A stretch of DNA of 64,000 nt, taken from assembly GCA_020437755.1 (NCBI GenBank), contig JAGQVX010000002.1, positions 1-64,000 of the forward strand, given 5' to 3'. This DNA is from Flavobacteriales bacterium (lineage in GTDB: Bacteria; Bacteroidota; Bacteroidia; Flavobacteriales_D; Sanyastnellaceae). The notes below the pieces were generated by a model that was not told where the DNA came from, did no database searches, and saw nothing but the letters and a program-made list of their open reading frames with translations. This document shows positions 50,235 through 58,695 of this stretch, one piece after another (the first letter of the stretch is position 1; each line of letters starts with the position of its first letter). The position numbers and the translations under genes are program-made.

Positions 50235-53200
50235 ATGAACATCTCTTTGCGAAAGCATTTCAATGTGCTTCTTGTGCTTACTGTGGCCATGTCGGTCATT
50301 AAAGGATTTTTTGCGGTCAATGATTTGGTTGACCATCCTCAGTTTACCCTGTTCGAATGCATGAGTCAGTTTTACACGACGGTTGAAAATGCTTCACGCG
50401 GTGGATGGTTCTACACATTCTTTGCCTGCGATCTGATTTGGTCGGCTGTACTGCTTCGTTTTATACATCGACTTATTATCAAATGGAACGGCGTTCGGCT
50501 ACTACCCGGAGGCTCTTTATCCATTTGGCGAATGCCTCTTGCCCTGCTTTTCATAGCGGCTTATGCCCTGGATACAGCTGAAAACATTGGCTATTGCGTG
50601 GCGTATGCGCAGCGCCTTTCAAACCCTGTATTCCTGTCATACTTACTTCAGGCCAAACTTGTAGCGTACGGACTGTGCGTGCTGATCCTTTTTATTACAG
50701 CTTATATTTTCCACATCCACGACCGCATGCGGGAATTAGGTCGGTTTGTTGCTTCCGCAGCTATCAGCCTGATTATCGTCACCCTCATTGCGCTGATTCT
50801 CACCCAAATGGATCAGGGGAGCACCATTGTTATTCACTTGCTCGATGAACGTCCGCTGAATCTCGCTATAGTATTCATCCTCATGACTTTCCTGGGGATT
50901 ATCCTGTCACACTACCCCATGTACTTTGAGTCGCATCTCTTTAGTAACAAGGGCCCCAGCGTACAATGGGTAATGGCCCGCAAGCGACGCTTCCTTGGAT
51001 TTGGCGTGATCTTTTTCAACTACAACACGAAACCCGTTGACGGCTCCAATTCGTTTATCGAAAATGCACCTCAACATCTTTCCGAACATCGCGCCAATAC
51101 CACAGACCTTTCGGAACACCTCAGAAGACTGCTGGGAATCCTTATCCACCTGGCCGTAATGTACATCCTGTTCTTCGTGGGCGAAGCCTGCTTTGGATGG
51201 CGTGGATTGGCATTGGGAGTCACGGCACTGGCTGCCATCCTGGGACTTAAATTTTACCTCTACTGGCAGCGTCCGGAGAACCTGGAAACGCATGAAGGAT
51301 ATGATCATCCGCGACCGGTGAAACTGGCAAAGGCGTACCCATGGATCATGATAGGCCATATCATCATTGTGGCCCTCACCATGGTACTTTCCTTTTGGCT
51401 GGGTTGGAGCCGGATGACACTGCTGAGCGCAGTGCTTGCGTGTTTCTCGGGGATGATTGCCTTTCTGACGTTTCGCATCACACGATCTACCTTGAAATTT
51501 GTCTATTTCAATGTTCACGGTACAGCCTCCAATGCTATGTGGGGCAATGCCGATCCCGATCATTTCAATGACTACACCGGACCCTGGAAGGGCTTGTTTA
51601 AATTAAGTAATAACCTCTATTACCTCTTTTACCTTCAAAACGTTGGTTGGGCCACCTTGACCTTGGTGCTGTTCATTGTGTTTGTCCGTCCATTTGCCGT
51701 ATGGCTCAATCCCTTGCCCATGCTGCTGGCATTTATTGTAGTTGGATACAGTGTTGTGACTTTGTATATCAAACACATCCTCCTCTACAAACAGCCCAAT
51801 CAAGAAGGGTTGAGCTACGATGAACGCTTCAAGGTGTACAATTGGCTGCTTCCACTGGCGGGAATCATACTCGTCATATGGTCGGTTTTTGCGACCTCCG
51901 TGGGCAATGACCTACACATTATTCAACCTACTCCCGAAGACCCCGAGCACGTCATGTCGCTGGCCGATTACCAAAGTATTGCCATCGAAGAACAACGCAA
52001 TTGTGTGATTGCCTCGTACGGGGGCGGACTTAAAGCCGACTTGTGGAATTTGCTGCTATTCGATGACCTGCAGCGGAACTCCAATGATACATTTCTCAAC
52101 CGTGCACTTTGCATGAGTGGAGTTTCCGGTGGCGGAATGGGGATCGCTAATTTTCAGGTTCTGGCCACCTCCGGAAAGGAACGGAAAGCAGCCATCGATA
52201 CCGTAGGCAACTACAATTTCCTGTCGATCGACATCAGCATGGCGTTCGGACTGGATCTTTTGCAGGAACTCATTCCCTGGAGGGCCGCATATCCTTACGA
52301 CCGCTCTTATGTGGCCATGCAGAAATATGCCGAATTGTGCGGATTACCGGAGGGCAAGTCTGAGGTTTCTTTTCGAAATCTTTGGTACACTGAAATGAGG
52401 GATCATGGATTGCCGCCTCTGCTCATCAATACGGTTTCCACCAATGGAATCCACGGAATAGCAGCTTCCGTGGGACGGAGCGGTGAAACTATTGTCCCCG
52501 GTTCTATCGATATTTTGGAAAGCTTCGATACTCAACGTCCCAATTCATCCCTTCCTTACTACGGTGCCACTTCCACCTGCAACCGCTTCCCGATTTTTAG
52601 TCCGGCCGCCCGCCTGAAAGGCTTGGGGCACTTTATGGACGGCGGTTATTACGACAATTCCGGATTGCTGGCAGCGTATTCTTTCTACAACCGCATTTTG
52701 AATAAATCGGGCACAGACAAAAACCTCATGAATCTGGATAGTCTCGCGGCAAAAACGCTTTTGACGAGCAAAACTGACGGTTCAAGCTTTGCCTATGAGC
52801 CCATTATTCCGGTATTCCTCAGCATCTCGAATTCGCAAAGTTGGTACATCCATCAGCAGCTCGAGGCTTGGAAAATTCGCTGGGAAAACGAAGCGAATGC
52901 CAGCGAAATAGCGGCCATTCTGCAGACTGTGGCCTCCATCGATAAGATTCCGAATTACTTTGCTGCTTATCTCGACCGCCACCACACATTTCGTGAGATT
53001 GCCATGCCGCATTACATGACCTACGACGGTGCCTGCGCCGTTTTAGGAAATACGCCCAACGATCCGTTTATACTGATGAATTTGATTTGTGAGCACAACA
53101 CCAAAATTATCGAGGCACTCCAAAATGATCCCGATTACGACTATGACAAATGGGGCATTGTGGTTCCTCCCCTGGCTCGTTTGTTGAGTAAGCCCGCCGT

Positions 53201-53273
53201 GGAATATCAAAAAGCCATGATTTCACACCATCGGGAAACGCGTGCGTTGCTCGATTCATTGATTATGAAATAA
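50235..53273 (+). CDS. Membrane-anchored patatin-like phospholipase
   Basis: The 1012-residue protein has a long N-terminal half with about a dozen hydrophobic helices (residues ~10-560), then a patatin domain. The active-site Ser is in CMSGVSGGGMG (GxSxG, near residue 630), the Asp in FMDGGYYDNSG (DGG/A, near 803), and a glycine-rich oxyanion segment, SYGGGLKADLW, precedes them near 595. Patatins cut acyl chains from phospholipids. A patatin fused behind a multi-helix domain is common in some Bacteroidota, but this is much longer than secreted patatins (300-350). Repeat copies fall in the membrane part (IWRMP, PFAVW). Confidence 0.88.
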   Translation: MNISLRKHFNVLLVLTVAMSVIKGFFAVNDLVDHPQFTLFECMSQFYTTVENASRGGWFYTFFACDLIWSAVLLRFIHRLIIKWNGVRLLPGGSLSIWRMPLALLFIAAYALDTAENIGYCVAYAQRLSNPVFLSYLLQAKLVAYGLCVLILFITAYIFHIHDRMRELGRFVASAAISLIIVTLIALILTQMDQGSTIVIHLLDERPLNLAIVFILMTFLGIILSHYPMYFESHLFSNKGPSVQWVMARKRRFLGFGVIFFNYNTKPVDGSNSFIENAPQHLSEHRANTTDLSEHLRRLLGILIHLAVMYILFFVGEACFGWRGLALGVTALAAILGLKFYLYWQRPENLETHEGYDHPRPVKLAKAYPWIMIGHIIIVALTMVLSFWLGWSRMTLLSAVLACFSGMIAFLTFRITRSTLKFVYFNVHGTASNAMWGNADPDHFNDYTGPWKGLFKLSNNLYYLFYLQNVGWATLTLVLFIVFVRPFAVWLNPLPMLLAFIVVGYSVVTLYIKHILLYKQPNQEGLSYDERFKVYNWLLPLAGIILVIWSVFATSVGNDLHIIQPTPEDPEHVMSLADYQSIAIEEQRNCVIASYGGGLKADLWNLLLFDDLQRNSNDTFLNRALCMSGVSGGGMGIANFQVLATSGKERKAAIDTVGNYNFLSIDISMAFGLDLLQELIPWRAAYPYDRSYVAMQKYAELCGLPEGKSEVSFRNLWYTEMRDHGLPPLLINTVSTNGIHGIAASVGRSGETIVPGSIDILESFDTQRPNSSLPYYGATSTCNRFPIFSPAARLKGLGHFMDGGYYDNSGLLAAYSFYNRILNKSGTDKNLMNLDSLAAKTLLTSKTDGSSFAYEPIIPVFLSISNSQSWYIHQQLEAWKIRWENEANASEIAAILQTVASIDKIPNYFAAYLDRHHTFREIAMPHYMTYDGACAVLGNTPNDPFILMNLICEHNTKIIEALQNDPDYDYDKWGIVVPPLARLLSKPAVEYQKAMISHHRETRALLDSLIMK
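50522..50536 (+). repeat. Dispersed covarying hairpin repeat, patatin gene copy 1
   Basis: Exact copy, GGC..GCC stem, GAAT loop; coding frame reads IWRMP. Confidence 0.85.
51691..51705 (+). repeat. Dispersed covarying hairpin repeat, patatin gene copy 2
   Basis: GCC..GGC stem with GTAT loop; coding frame reads PFAVW. Confidence 0.8.
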
Positions 53274-53308
53274 GGCTTTAACGTGGGTTCTCATTTGTAA
53301 AAAGGTAC

Positions 53309-53323
53309 GGCATGCGCCAAATG
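53309..53323 (-). repeat. Dispersed covarying hairpin repeat, intergenic copy before dgkA
   Basis: GGC..GCC stem with GCAT loop, in the spacer between the patatin and dgkA genes. Confidence 0.8.
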
Positions 53324-53385
53324 GGATTCTACCCCTTAAAGGCTTTGCTCCTTACTTCATGAGCTGCACACGCCTCGATTGTAGT

Positions 53386-53393
53386 TATCTTTG
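53386..53393 (+). promoter_or_regulatory. Bacteroidota -7 promoter box touching the dgkA start
   Basis: TATCTTTG, exact TAnnTTTG, ends 3 bp before the ATG at 53397; the mRNA would be leaderless if this is the real promoter. Confidence 0.5.
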
Positions 53394-53396
53394 ACC

Positions 53397-53753
53397 ATGA
53401 TCAAATTCATCACCGCACGCATTAAAAGTTTCGGACATGCCTTTAGTGGCATTGCGAAGGCTTTTCATGGAGAGACGCACATCAAGATTCATATGCTTGC
53501 GGTGGTGGTAGTGTGTGCGGCGGCTGTATGGCTCGGGGTTTCCGGGACGCACTGGGCCATTCTGGTTTTGTGCATGGCCGCGGTGATATCCCTCGAAATT
53601 GCCAATACCGCGTTGGAGCGCGCCCTCGACCGACTCCACCCGGAGCGGCATCAAAGCATTGGTGACGCCAAGGATTTAATGGCCGGCGCCGTACTGGTAA
53701 GTGCAATGGCCTCGGTTATTATTGCTGTTTTGATTTTCAGTCAGTATTTCTGA
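53397..53753 (+). CDS. dgkA: Diacylglycerol kinase family (DgkA/undecaprenol kinase)
   Basis: The 118-residue inner-membrane enzyme has three helices and the family signature EIANTALERALDRLHPERHQSIGDAKDLMAGAVL (E-x-x-N-T-A-x-E and D-x-K/A-D), which binds metal-ATP and phosphorylates diacylglycerol or undecaprenol. FHGETHIKIHMLAVVVV precedes it. ATG at 53397 (MIKFITARIK) is preferred over the TTG two codons before. Single gene, or first of a pair with the lipoprotein 25 bp on. Confidence 0.9.
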   Translation: MIKFITARIKSFGHAFSGIAKAFHGETHIKIHMLAVVVVCAAAVWLGVSGTHWAILVLCMAAVISLEIANTALERALDRLHPERHQSIGDAKDLMAGAVLVSAMASVIIAVLIFSQYF

Positions 53754-53778
53754 GGAATACCCTTAAAACACTCAGTCC

Positions 53779-54192
53779 ATGAACTACCGCAAACTCCAAT
53801 TGATCTTGGTTTTTATGACTGCTCTGCTGCTCACTGCTTGTGATCCGGCAGTGGAATTCGAACGGGTTATTGAGAACCGCTCGTCTTATGACATTGTCAT
53901 CCTTTCCCAGGATAGCCTGTACCCTGCCTACAATGCCGATTCCGGGATGGTACACGCCGGGGCAACGCGGGTTATTCAGCAATTCACAGGTATTGGAACC
54001 GTCAGCAAGTTCAGCTATTGCGGAGTTGGAGAAGGAGAAATCCGATTCCTTGTTCCGGGCTTCGACAGTTTGGAAGTGACCAAAGACCCCACCATCAACG
54101 ACGACTGGAACTATTGCATCCTCGAAGTCACCCGATTCCAGGGTGGTGCGTGCCGGTGTTCTTTGATTATTTCAGATGCAACCATAGAATAA
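53779..54192 (+). CDS. Hypothetical lipoprotein
   Basis: The 137-residue product starts MNYRKLQLILVFMTALLLTAC, with lipobox LLTAC. The mature part is a small beta-rich domain (EFERVIENRSSYDIVILSQD..TRVIQQFTGIGTV) with four cysteines in the C-terminal half (Cys at FSYCG, NYCI and GACRC). No known family is recognised. It begins 25 bp after dgkA. Confidence 0.7.
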   Translation: MNYRKLQLILVFMTALLLTACDPAVEFERVIENRSSYDIVILSQDSLYPAYNADSGMVHAGATRVIQQFTGIGTVSKFSYCGVGEGEIRFLVPGFDSLEVTKDPTINDDWNYCILEVTRFQGGACRCSLIISDATIE

Positions 54193-54208
54193 TCCAATCC
54201 ATTCCGTT

Positions 54209-55081
54209 TCAATCCATCCGGCACTCCTCGTTGTCGAGTTCTGTCTCGATGGTATACTGTTGAAGGTTATAGCGACCAAGGATGGATTTCACGTTTCGCT
54301 TAACTTCAATGATCTCGGAGAAGCTTGAAATGCCTTCCAGTTTCAGATGAGTGGAAAAAACATGCTGCTCGCCTTCCAAACTCCAGATATGCGTGTGGTG
54401 AAGAGATTGCACGTGGGGAACAGCACGGATCTGCTCTTCCAATGCTACAAGATCGATCCCTTCGGGAGCTCCTTGGAGGAAGATGATCAACGTTTGCTTC
54501 AACCTTCTGGAAATTCCCCAGAGTATGTACAATGTAATGAGCAAAGACAGCACAGGATCGAGGTAAGAAATATCGCGAAACTGAAGAATAATCGAAACTA
54601 CGAGCACGGCAACCCAGCCCAATACATCTTCAATAAGGTGCCATGACAAAACACGTTCGTTGAGGGATTTTCCATGCGTGAGACGCCATGCGGCAAATCC
54701 GTTTACAGCTATTCCCAAGATGGCAAACCACATCATTCCCCGGGCATCCGTAGCCTCCGGATGAATTAGACGGGATACGGCATTGTACACTACGATCACC
54801 GATCCGGCGATCAATACAATGCTATTGATGAGTGCTCCAAGTAATGAAAATCGGGCGTATCCGAAGGTGAAATTGCGATCAGACTCCTGTTTGGATTTTC
54901 GCTGAAGGTACCACGAGGTACCCAATGAAAGCGAATCTCCGAGGTCGTGAACGGCATCCGACATGATGGCAACACTGTTGACCCAAATACCACCGACAAA
55001 CTCAATAATAGTAAAGGCCAGATTGATGAAAAAGGCAATCTTGATGTTGTTTTCGGAATGCTGATGGTGATCGTGCGCCAT
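54209..55081 (-). CDS. Cation diffusion facilitator (CDF) transporter, CzcD/ZnT-like
   Basis: The 290-residue transporter exports divalent metal, probably zinc, in exchange for protons. The His-rich N-terminus (MAHDHHQHSENN) precedes six helices. The site-A motifs are HxxxD-type: SVAIMSDAVHDLGDSLSLG in helix 2 and SWHLIEDVLGWVAVLV in helix 5. The C-terminal metallochaperone-like domain follows (VQSLHHTHIWSLEGEQHVFSTHL). An HMA-like protein gene lies upstream on the same strand. Start MAHDHH preferred over 55102. Confidence 0.92.
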   Translation of the reverse strand: MAHDHHQHSENNIKIAFFINLAFTIIEFVGGIWVNSVAIMSDAVHDLGDSLSLGTSWYLQRKSKQESDRNFTFGYARFSLLGALINSIVLIAGSVIVVYNAVSRLIHPEATDARGMMWFAILGIAVNGFAAWRLTHGKSLNERVLSWHLIEDVLGWVAVLVVSIILQFRDISYLDPVLSLLITLYILWGISRRLKQTLIIFLQGAPEGIDLVALEEQIRAVPHVQSLHHTHIWSLEGEQHVFSTHLKLEGISSFSEIIEVKRNVKSILGRYNLQQYTIETELDNEECRMD

Positions 55082-55156
55082 AACAATTCGAAAGGTAATC
55101 AATTCCCTTTCCCATCAACCGACTTTAGCCTGGCCTTTTACCTTAATTTCGACAAC

Positions 55157-55417
55157 CTACAGCGTGAACAAATGTCTAGGAATGGCGTGGAATCCGGTGC
55201 TTTGAACGGCATCTTCAATATCCTTGATCTCCACCAATGCATGGGTATGAATGGTAAACGAACGGGGGAATTTTTGTTCGTTGATTACAAAGTCTTTAAC
55301 TCCACGAACCTGCAGAATTGCCTTTTGGATTTTGGCCAATTCGTGGTCTTCTTTAGCGTTGGTTTCAAATACTTTCCCATGGTTTCCGGGAATGACTTTT
55401 TCAGAAAGTAAGCTCAT
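55157..55417 (-). CDS. Small HMA-like protein lacking the CxxC metal site
   Basis: The 86-residue protein has the beta-alpha-beta-beta-alpha-beta layout of heavy-metal-associated domains (GKVFETNAKEDHELAKIQKAILQVRGVKDFVINEQKFPRSFTIHTHALVEIKDIEDAVQSTGFHAIPR), but the usual M-x-C-x-x-C loop reads NAKEDH, so it has no cysteine pair. It precedes the CDF exporter gene by 75 bp on the same strand. It is probably a companion protein or regulator of that exporter; metal binding, if any, must use His. Confidence 0.75.
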   Translation of the reverse strand: MSLLSEKVIPGNHGKVFETNAKEDHELAKIQKAILQVRGVKDFVINEQKFPRSFTIHTHALVEIKDIEDAVQSTGFHAIPRHLFTL

Positions 55418-55569
55418 AACTCTTTGTTTTAGCTCGTTAATAAACCGTGATTACGGGCGATTGGAGTATGCAGAAGGCATCGTGATGGGATTCTGAACCG
55501 GAACCGGTATCCAATCGTCAGTACGAAGTTCGCAAAATGATAAGCGGAGAGCGCGGGTTTAACACCGCG

Positions 55570-56298
55570 TTAAGAAATCTCTTTCACCTTCCCAAACCAC
55601 GTGGTAAGGCTATCGCTCAGCGCATCACCTGTTGATCGGTCCGTAATGCACTTTCCCTCGTTGACGTATATAACACCATCTACAACCTCGGGTATTAAGT
55701 TGATTTCGTGGGTGGAAAACACCACAAGCTTGTTCAAGTCTGTTGCAAGTGATCTCAATATCTGCATTACCTCCAATTTACCGGGATAGTCGAGGAATGC
55801 TGTGGGCTCATCAAGGAAAATGGTGGATGTCTCCTGCGCCAGTGCACGGGCCAGGGAGGCGCGCTGACGCTCCCCATCCGACAAGCGATCCATGGTGCGT
55901 GTGGTCAGGTGCCGGAGTCCGGTTAATTCAATTGCCCGGTCAATGGCCTGCTGATCCTCTTCGGATAATGCGTGCCAGTTCCTGCGGTAGGGATGCCGAC
56001 CCAACGCCACGTAGGCACGCACATCAAATCCACCCAAAACATGCCGCTCCGTGAACACAAGTGCCAACTTACGGGCACGCTCGTTGACCGACCAGTCGTG
56101 GACAGACTTACCCTCAAGCAGCATTTCTCCCGAAAGTGCAGGGTGTATCCCTGCCAGAGTCTTGAACAACGTGGTTTTTCCTTGTCCGTTGCGCCCCACC
56201 ATCGCCATCACCTCCCCCGCGTGTAAATCGAGATCGATGTCCGCTACCAAGGTAGTGTCATAGCCAATGGACAGTTGACGAACGGTAAACAACGACAT
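55570..56298 (-). CDS. ABC transporter ATPase, iron-siderophore/haem/cobalamin type, orphan
   Basis: The 242-residue ATPase has Walker A GRNGQGKTTL, signature LSDGERQRASLARALAQ, Walker B TIFLDEPTAFLD and H-loop STHE. LALVFTERHVLGGFDVRAYVALGRHPYR and the length fit the FecE/BtuD branch, which pairs with FecCD-type permeases and a periplasmic binding protein. Neither is in the window, so it works with a permease encoded elsewhere. It is read leftwards, 23 bp downstream of the symporter stop. Confidence 0.9.
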   Translation of the reverse strand: MSLFTVRQLSIGYDTTLVADIDLDLHAGEVMAMVGRNGQGKTTLFKTLAGIHPALSGEMLLEGKSVHDWSVNERARKLALVFTERHVLGGFDVRAYVALGRHPYRRNWHALSEEDQQAIDRAIELTGLRHLTTRTMDRLSDGERQRASLARALAQETSTIFLDEPTAFLDYPGKLEVMQILRSLATDLNKLVVFSTHEINLIPEVVDGVIYVNEGKCITDRSTGDALSDSLTTWFGKVKEIS

Positions 56299-56321
56299 GT
56301 CGCGAAATTAGTGGATTCAGG

Positions 56322-57791
56322 CTATTGCACGGGCGCAGATTTGGCATTTGCCGAATGGCTGATCAACAATAGCCCCAAAAACGTGATCAATCCATTGATG
56401 AGAAGCAACTCAAAACTGATTTCAAACTGCCAGTATTTCAGCGCCATTTCCTTAATTCCATAACCTATGAACGGACTCAAAACAGCCACTATGGGCACCA
56501 GTTGATCGCGCACGCCACGACGGGTGAACAGACTAAAAGCGTACAATCCCAAAAGCGGACCGTAGGTATAACCCGCCACACTGAATACCTGCGAAATGAC
56601 CGACGGATTATCGATAAAACGGAAGATCATAATGACGAGCAAGAGGGCCAGAGACATGCCCAAATGCACACGTTTTCGCAACGCCGATGCACGTTCATTG
56701 TCTTCGCTCATGCCCAGAATATCCACGCAAAAGGAAGTCGTAAGGGCAGTGAGCGCCGAATCGGCACTGGAATATGCGGCGGCTACCAATCCGAGAATAA
56801 AAAAGACCCCTACAGCCGGCCCCAACGCCGATCCCAAAGCGATTGCCGGAAAAAGATTGTCACCCAACGCTTCAATACCTGCTGCTTGCGCATACTGATA
56901 CAAAAGCACGCCCAAGCCGAGGAACAGCAGGTTCACAAATACCAGTATGATGCTGAACCAGAACATATTCTTTTGGGCATCACGCAGGTTGCGGCAGCTG
57001 AGGTTTTTTTGCATCATGTCCTGATCGAGTCCGGTCATGGCAATAGCAATGAAGGCACCGGCAATGAACCGCTTGAAGAAGTACTTTCCCGAAGAGGCGT
57101 CATCGAAAAAGAACACCCTTGATCGATCGTCAGCAGCAATAGCCTCCCACACCTGGCCCCACTCCAGGTCCAGCGCGTTCATTACTCCCACAAAAGCGAT
57201 AATTGCCGCAACGAGCATGAAGGCCGTTTGGAGCGTATCGGTCCAAATGATGGTCTTGATTCCGCCCTTATTGGTATACAGCCAAATGAGTCCGATAGTA
57301 AGGGCAACTGTCACTACAAAAGGCACCTGCAAACCCACGGATGGGAACACGAAATCATTGAGCACGAGCGCCACGAGATACAATCGGAACGAAGCTCCGA
57401 TAATTCTGGAAAGCAGGAAAAATGCAGCCCCGGTTTTGTATGACCCTATCCCTAGCCGATCTTTCAGGTAGGTGTAAATCGATGTGAGTTGCAATCGGTA
57501 ATACAGCGGAAGGAGCACCGTTCCGATGACGAGGTAGCCCGCGAGGTAGCCCAAAACCATTTGCATATAGCTAAACTGACTGCCATCCACCCATCCCGGA
57601 ACCGACACAAACGTTACCCCACTCAGGGACGCGCCGATCATGCCAAAGGCCACAATGTACCAGGGGCTCTTTCGGTTTCCGAGGAAAAAAGAATCATTGT
57701 TGGCACCCTTGGAGGTGAGTCGGGCAATGACGATCAGCGTAAGAAAGTACAGCACAATGGCCGCGATAATGATAGAACCCGACATACTCAC
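56322..57791 (-). CDS. Sodium:solute symporter family protein
   Basis: The 489-residue membrane protein has the SSS layout of about 13 helices and the family signature in LGNRKSPWYIVAFGMIGASLSGVTFVSVPG and AAAYSSADSALTALTTSFCVDI (the Na2-site Ser residues). The order and the SGVTFVSVPGWV stretch are like the Bacteroidota proteins annotated as sialic acid or proline symporters; the substrate cannot be decided. The last codons include a repeat copy, read HSANA. Confidence 0.9.
   Translation of the reverse strand: MSMSGSIIIAAIVLYFLTLIVIARLTSKGANNDSFFLGNRKSPWYIVAFGMIGASLSGVTFVSVPGWVDGSQFSYMQMVLGYLAGYLVIGTVLLPLYYRLQLTSIYTYLKDRLGIGSYKTGAAFFLLSRIIGASFRLYLVALVLNDFVFPSVGLQVPFVVTVALTIGLIWLYTNKGGIKTIIWTDTLQTAFMLVAAIIAFVGVMNALDLEWGQVWEAIAADDRSRVFFFDDASSGKYFFKRFIAGAFIAIAMTGLDQDMMQKNLSCRNLRDAQKNMFWFSIILVFVNLLFLGLGVLLYQYAQAAGIEALGDNLFPAIALGSALGPAVGVFFILGLVAAAYSSADSALTALTTSFCVDILGMSEDNERASALRKRVHLGMSLALLLVIMIFRFIDNPSVISQVFSVAGYTYGPLLGLYAFSLFTRRGVRDQLVPIVAVLSPFIGYGIKEMALKYWQFEISFELLLINGLITFLGLLLISHSANAKSAPVQ
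56345..56359 (+). repeat. Dispersed covarying hairpin repeat, symporter gene copy
   Basis: Exact copy, GCC..GGC stem, GAAT loop; the coding strand reads HSANA near the C-terminus. Confidence 0.85.
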
Positions 57792-57801
57792 TTTTTAGGT
57801 T

Positions 57802-58311
57802 TCACCTGATATTGTTTCGAACATACTGAGCGAGGAGGTCTTGGGTGGAAATCCAGGTAAAGCCCACCTTTTGAAGCAAGCCCCGACTAGCATGATTTCC
57901 GGACGCGGTAAAGGCGTGGATTTCATCCAATTCCATGGTTTGGAATCCATACTTTACGGCCGCTTCAATGGCCTCAAGCATAAACCCCTCTCTGCGATAT
58001 TCGGGATGCAAGATATATCCGATCTCCCCACGATTTTCGGCAAATCCACGAAAGAATCCACACATGCCTATGAGTTTCCCATTGAAGAACATGCCCCAGC
58101 ACAGTGTTTGTTGGGTTTCAAAGCCCCCTACCACGTCGCGAAGCACATTGGAAGCCTCAATGGTATCGGTTATTTGTCTGCCTCTCCGCATGGCTATGGG
58201 CAAAAAATCTTGTACATCGACCTGCTCCATCGACCGCATTTCCATTCGGGAAGTGGTGAGTGTGGGGAAGGTTTTAGGGTAGATCATGGGGAAATCAAAA
58301 GTAGTATGCAA
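57802..58311 (-). CDS. GNAT family N-acetyltransferase (RimJ/RimL type)
   Basis: The 169-residue enzyme carries the acetyl-CoA site of the GNAT fold, IGYILHPEYRREGFMLEAIEAAVKYGF (R/Q-x-x-G/A variant), and the typical ASGNHASRGLLQKVGF near the end. The N-terminus (TFPTLTTSRMEMRSMEQVDVQDFLPI) is like RimJ/RimL proteins that acetylate ribosomal proteins or other amines. The start may also be the ATG at 58287. Substrate unknown. Confidence 0.9.
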   Translation of the reverse strand: MHTTFDFPMIYPKTFPTLTTSRMEMRSMEQVDVQDFLPIAMRRGRQITDTIEASNVLRDVVGGFETQQTLCWGMFFNGKLIGMCGFFRGFAENRGEIGYILHPEYRREGFMLEAIEAAVKYGFQTMELDEIHAFTASGNHASRGLLQKVGFTWISTQDLLAQYVRNNIR

Positions 58312-58350
58312 CTGAGAAATTATCGTTCAAAAGTGGATCAGTACTGAGGG

Positions 58351-58695
58351 CTACGGCAATGTGTTCTTAAGTGTGACGATTTCCTCTTGCAGTCTCGGTA
58401 TATCTCGTTGTATAATCGCCCAAATTAGCTCAGGTTCAACAGAATCATAGGCATGCGCAATAATATTCCGTAAGCCTATAATTTTCTTTGCTGACGACAG
58501 CCCAATATCCGGGCTAATTTCTAGTAGTTTTCTAACCGCTTCACCAATAATTTCTAACCCTCTTTCTGCAGCCCGTTGGAGTACAATTTGACTTGAAAAG
58601 ACATGGAAGTCATTTCCAGCATGAATCTTGATCGCTTCTAATTCAGTGATAACACTTTCAATATCCAGCAAATACTTCAAAATCCTAAGCTGCAT
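58351..58695 (-). CDS. hepT: HepT-like HEPN toxin
   Basis: The 114-residue protein is a HEPN ribonuclease of the HepT family. The active-site Rx4HxY motif is RNIIAHAY, with Arg76, His81 and Tyr83; the helices around it (VLQRAAERGLEIIGEAVRKLLE, SAKKIIGLRNI) fit a HEPN bundle. HepT toxins cut RNA and are blocked when the partner MntA AMPylates the tyrosine. The ATG at 58695 overlaps the mntA stop by 11 bp; a longer frame to 58785 would lie inside mntA. Confidence 0.9.
   Translation of the reverse strand: MQLRILKYLLDIESVITELEAIKIHAGNDFHVFSSQIVLQRAAERGLEIIGEAVRKLLEISPDIGLSSAKKIIGLRNIIAHAYDSVEPELIWAIIQRDIPRLQEEIVTLKNTLP

Noticed and set aside
54685-54699. CATGCGGCAAATC in the CDF gene as a repeat copy
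   Set aside because: On the reverse strand it reads GATTTGCCGCATGGC: the paired stem is kept, the loop is GCAT, and only the first base differs. I left it out of the count because it combines two rare states; it may be a true 28th copy.
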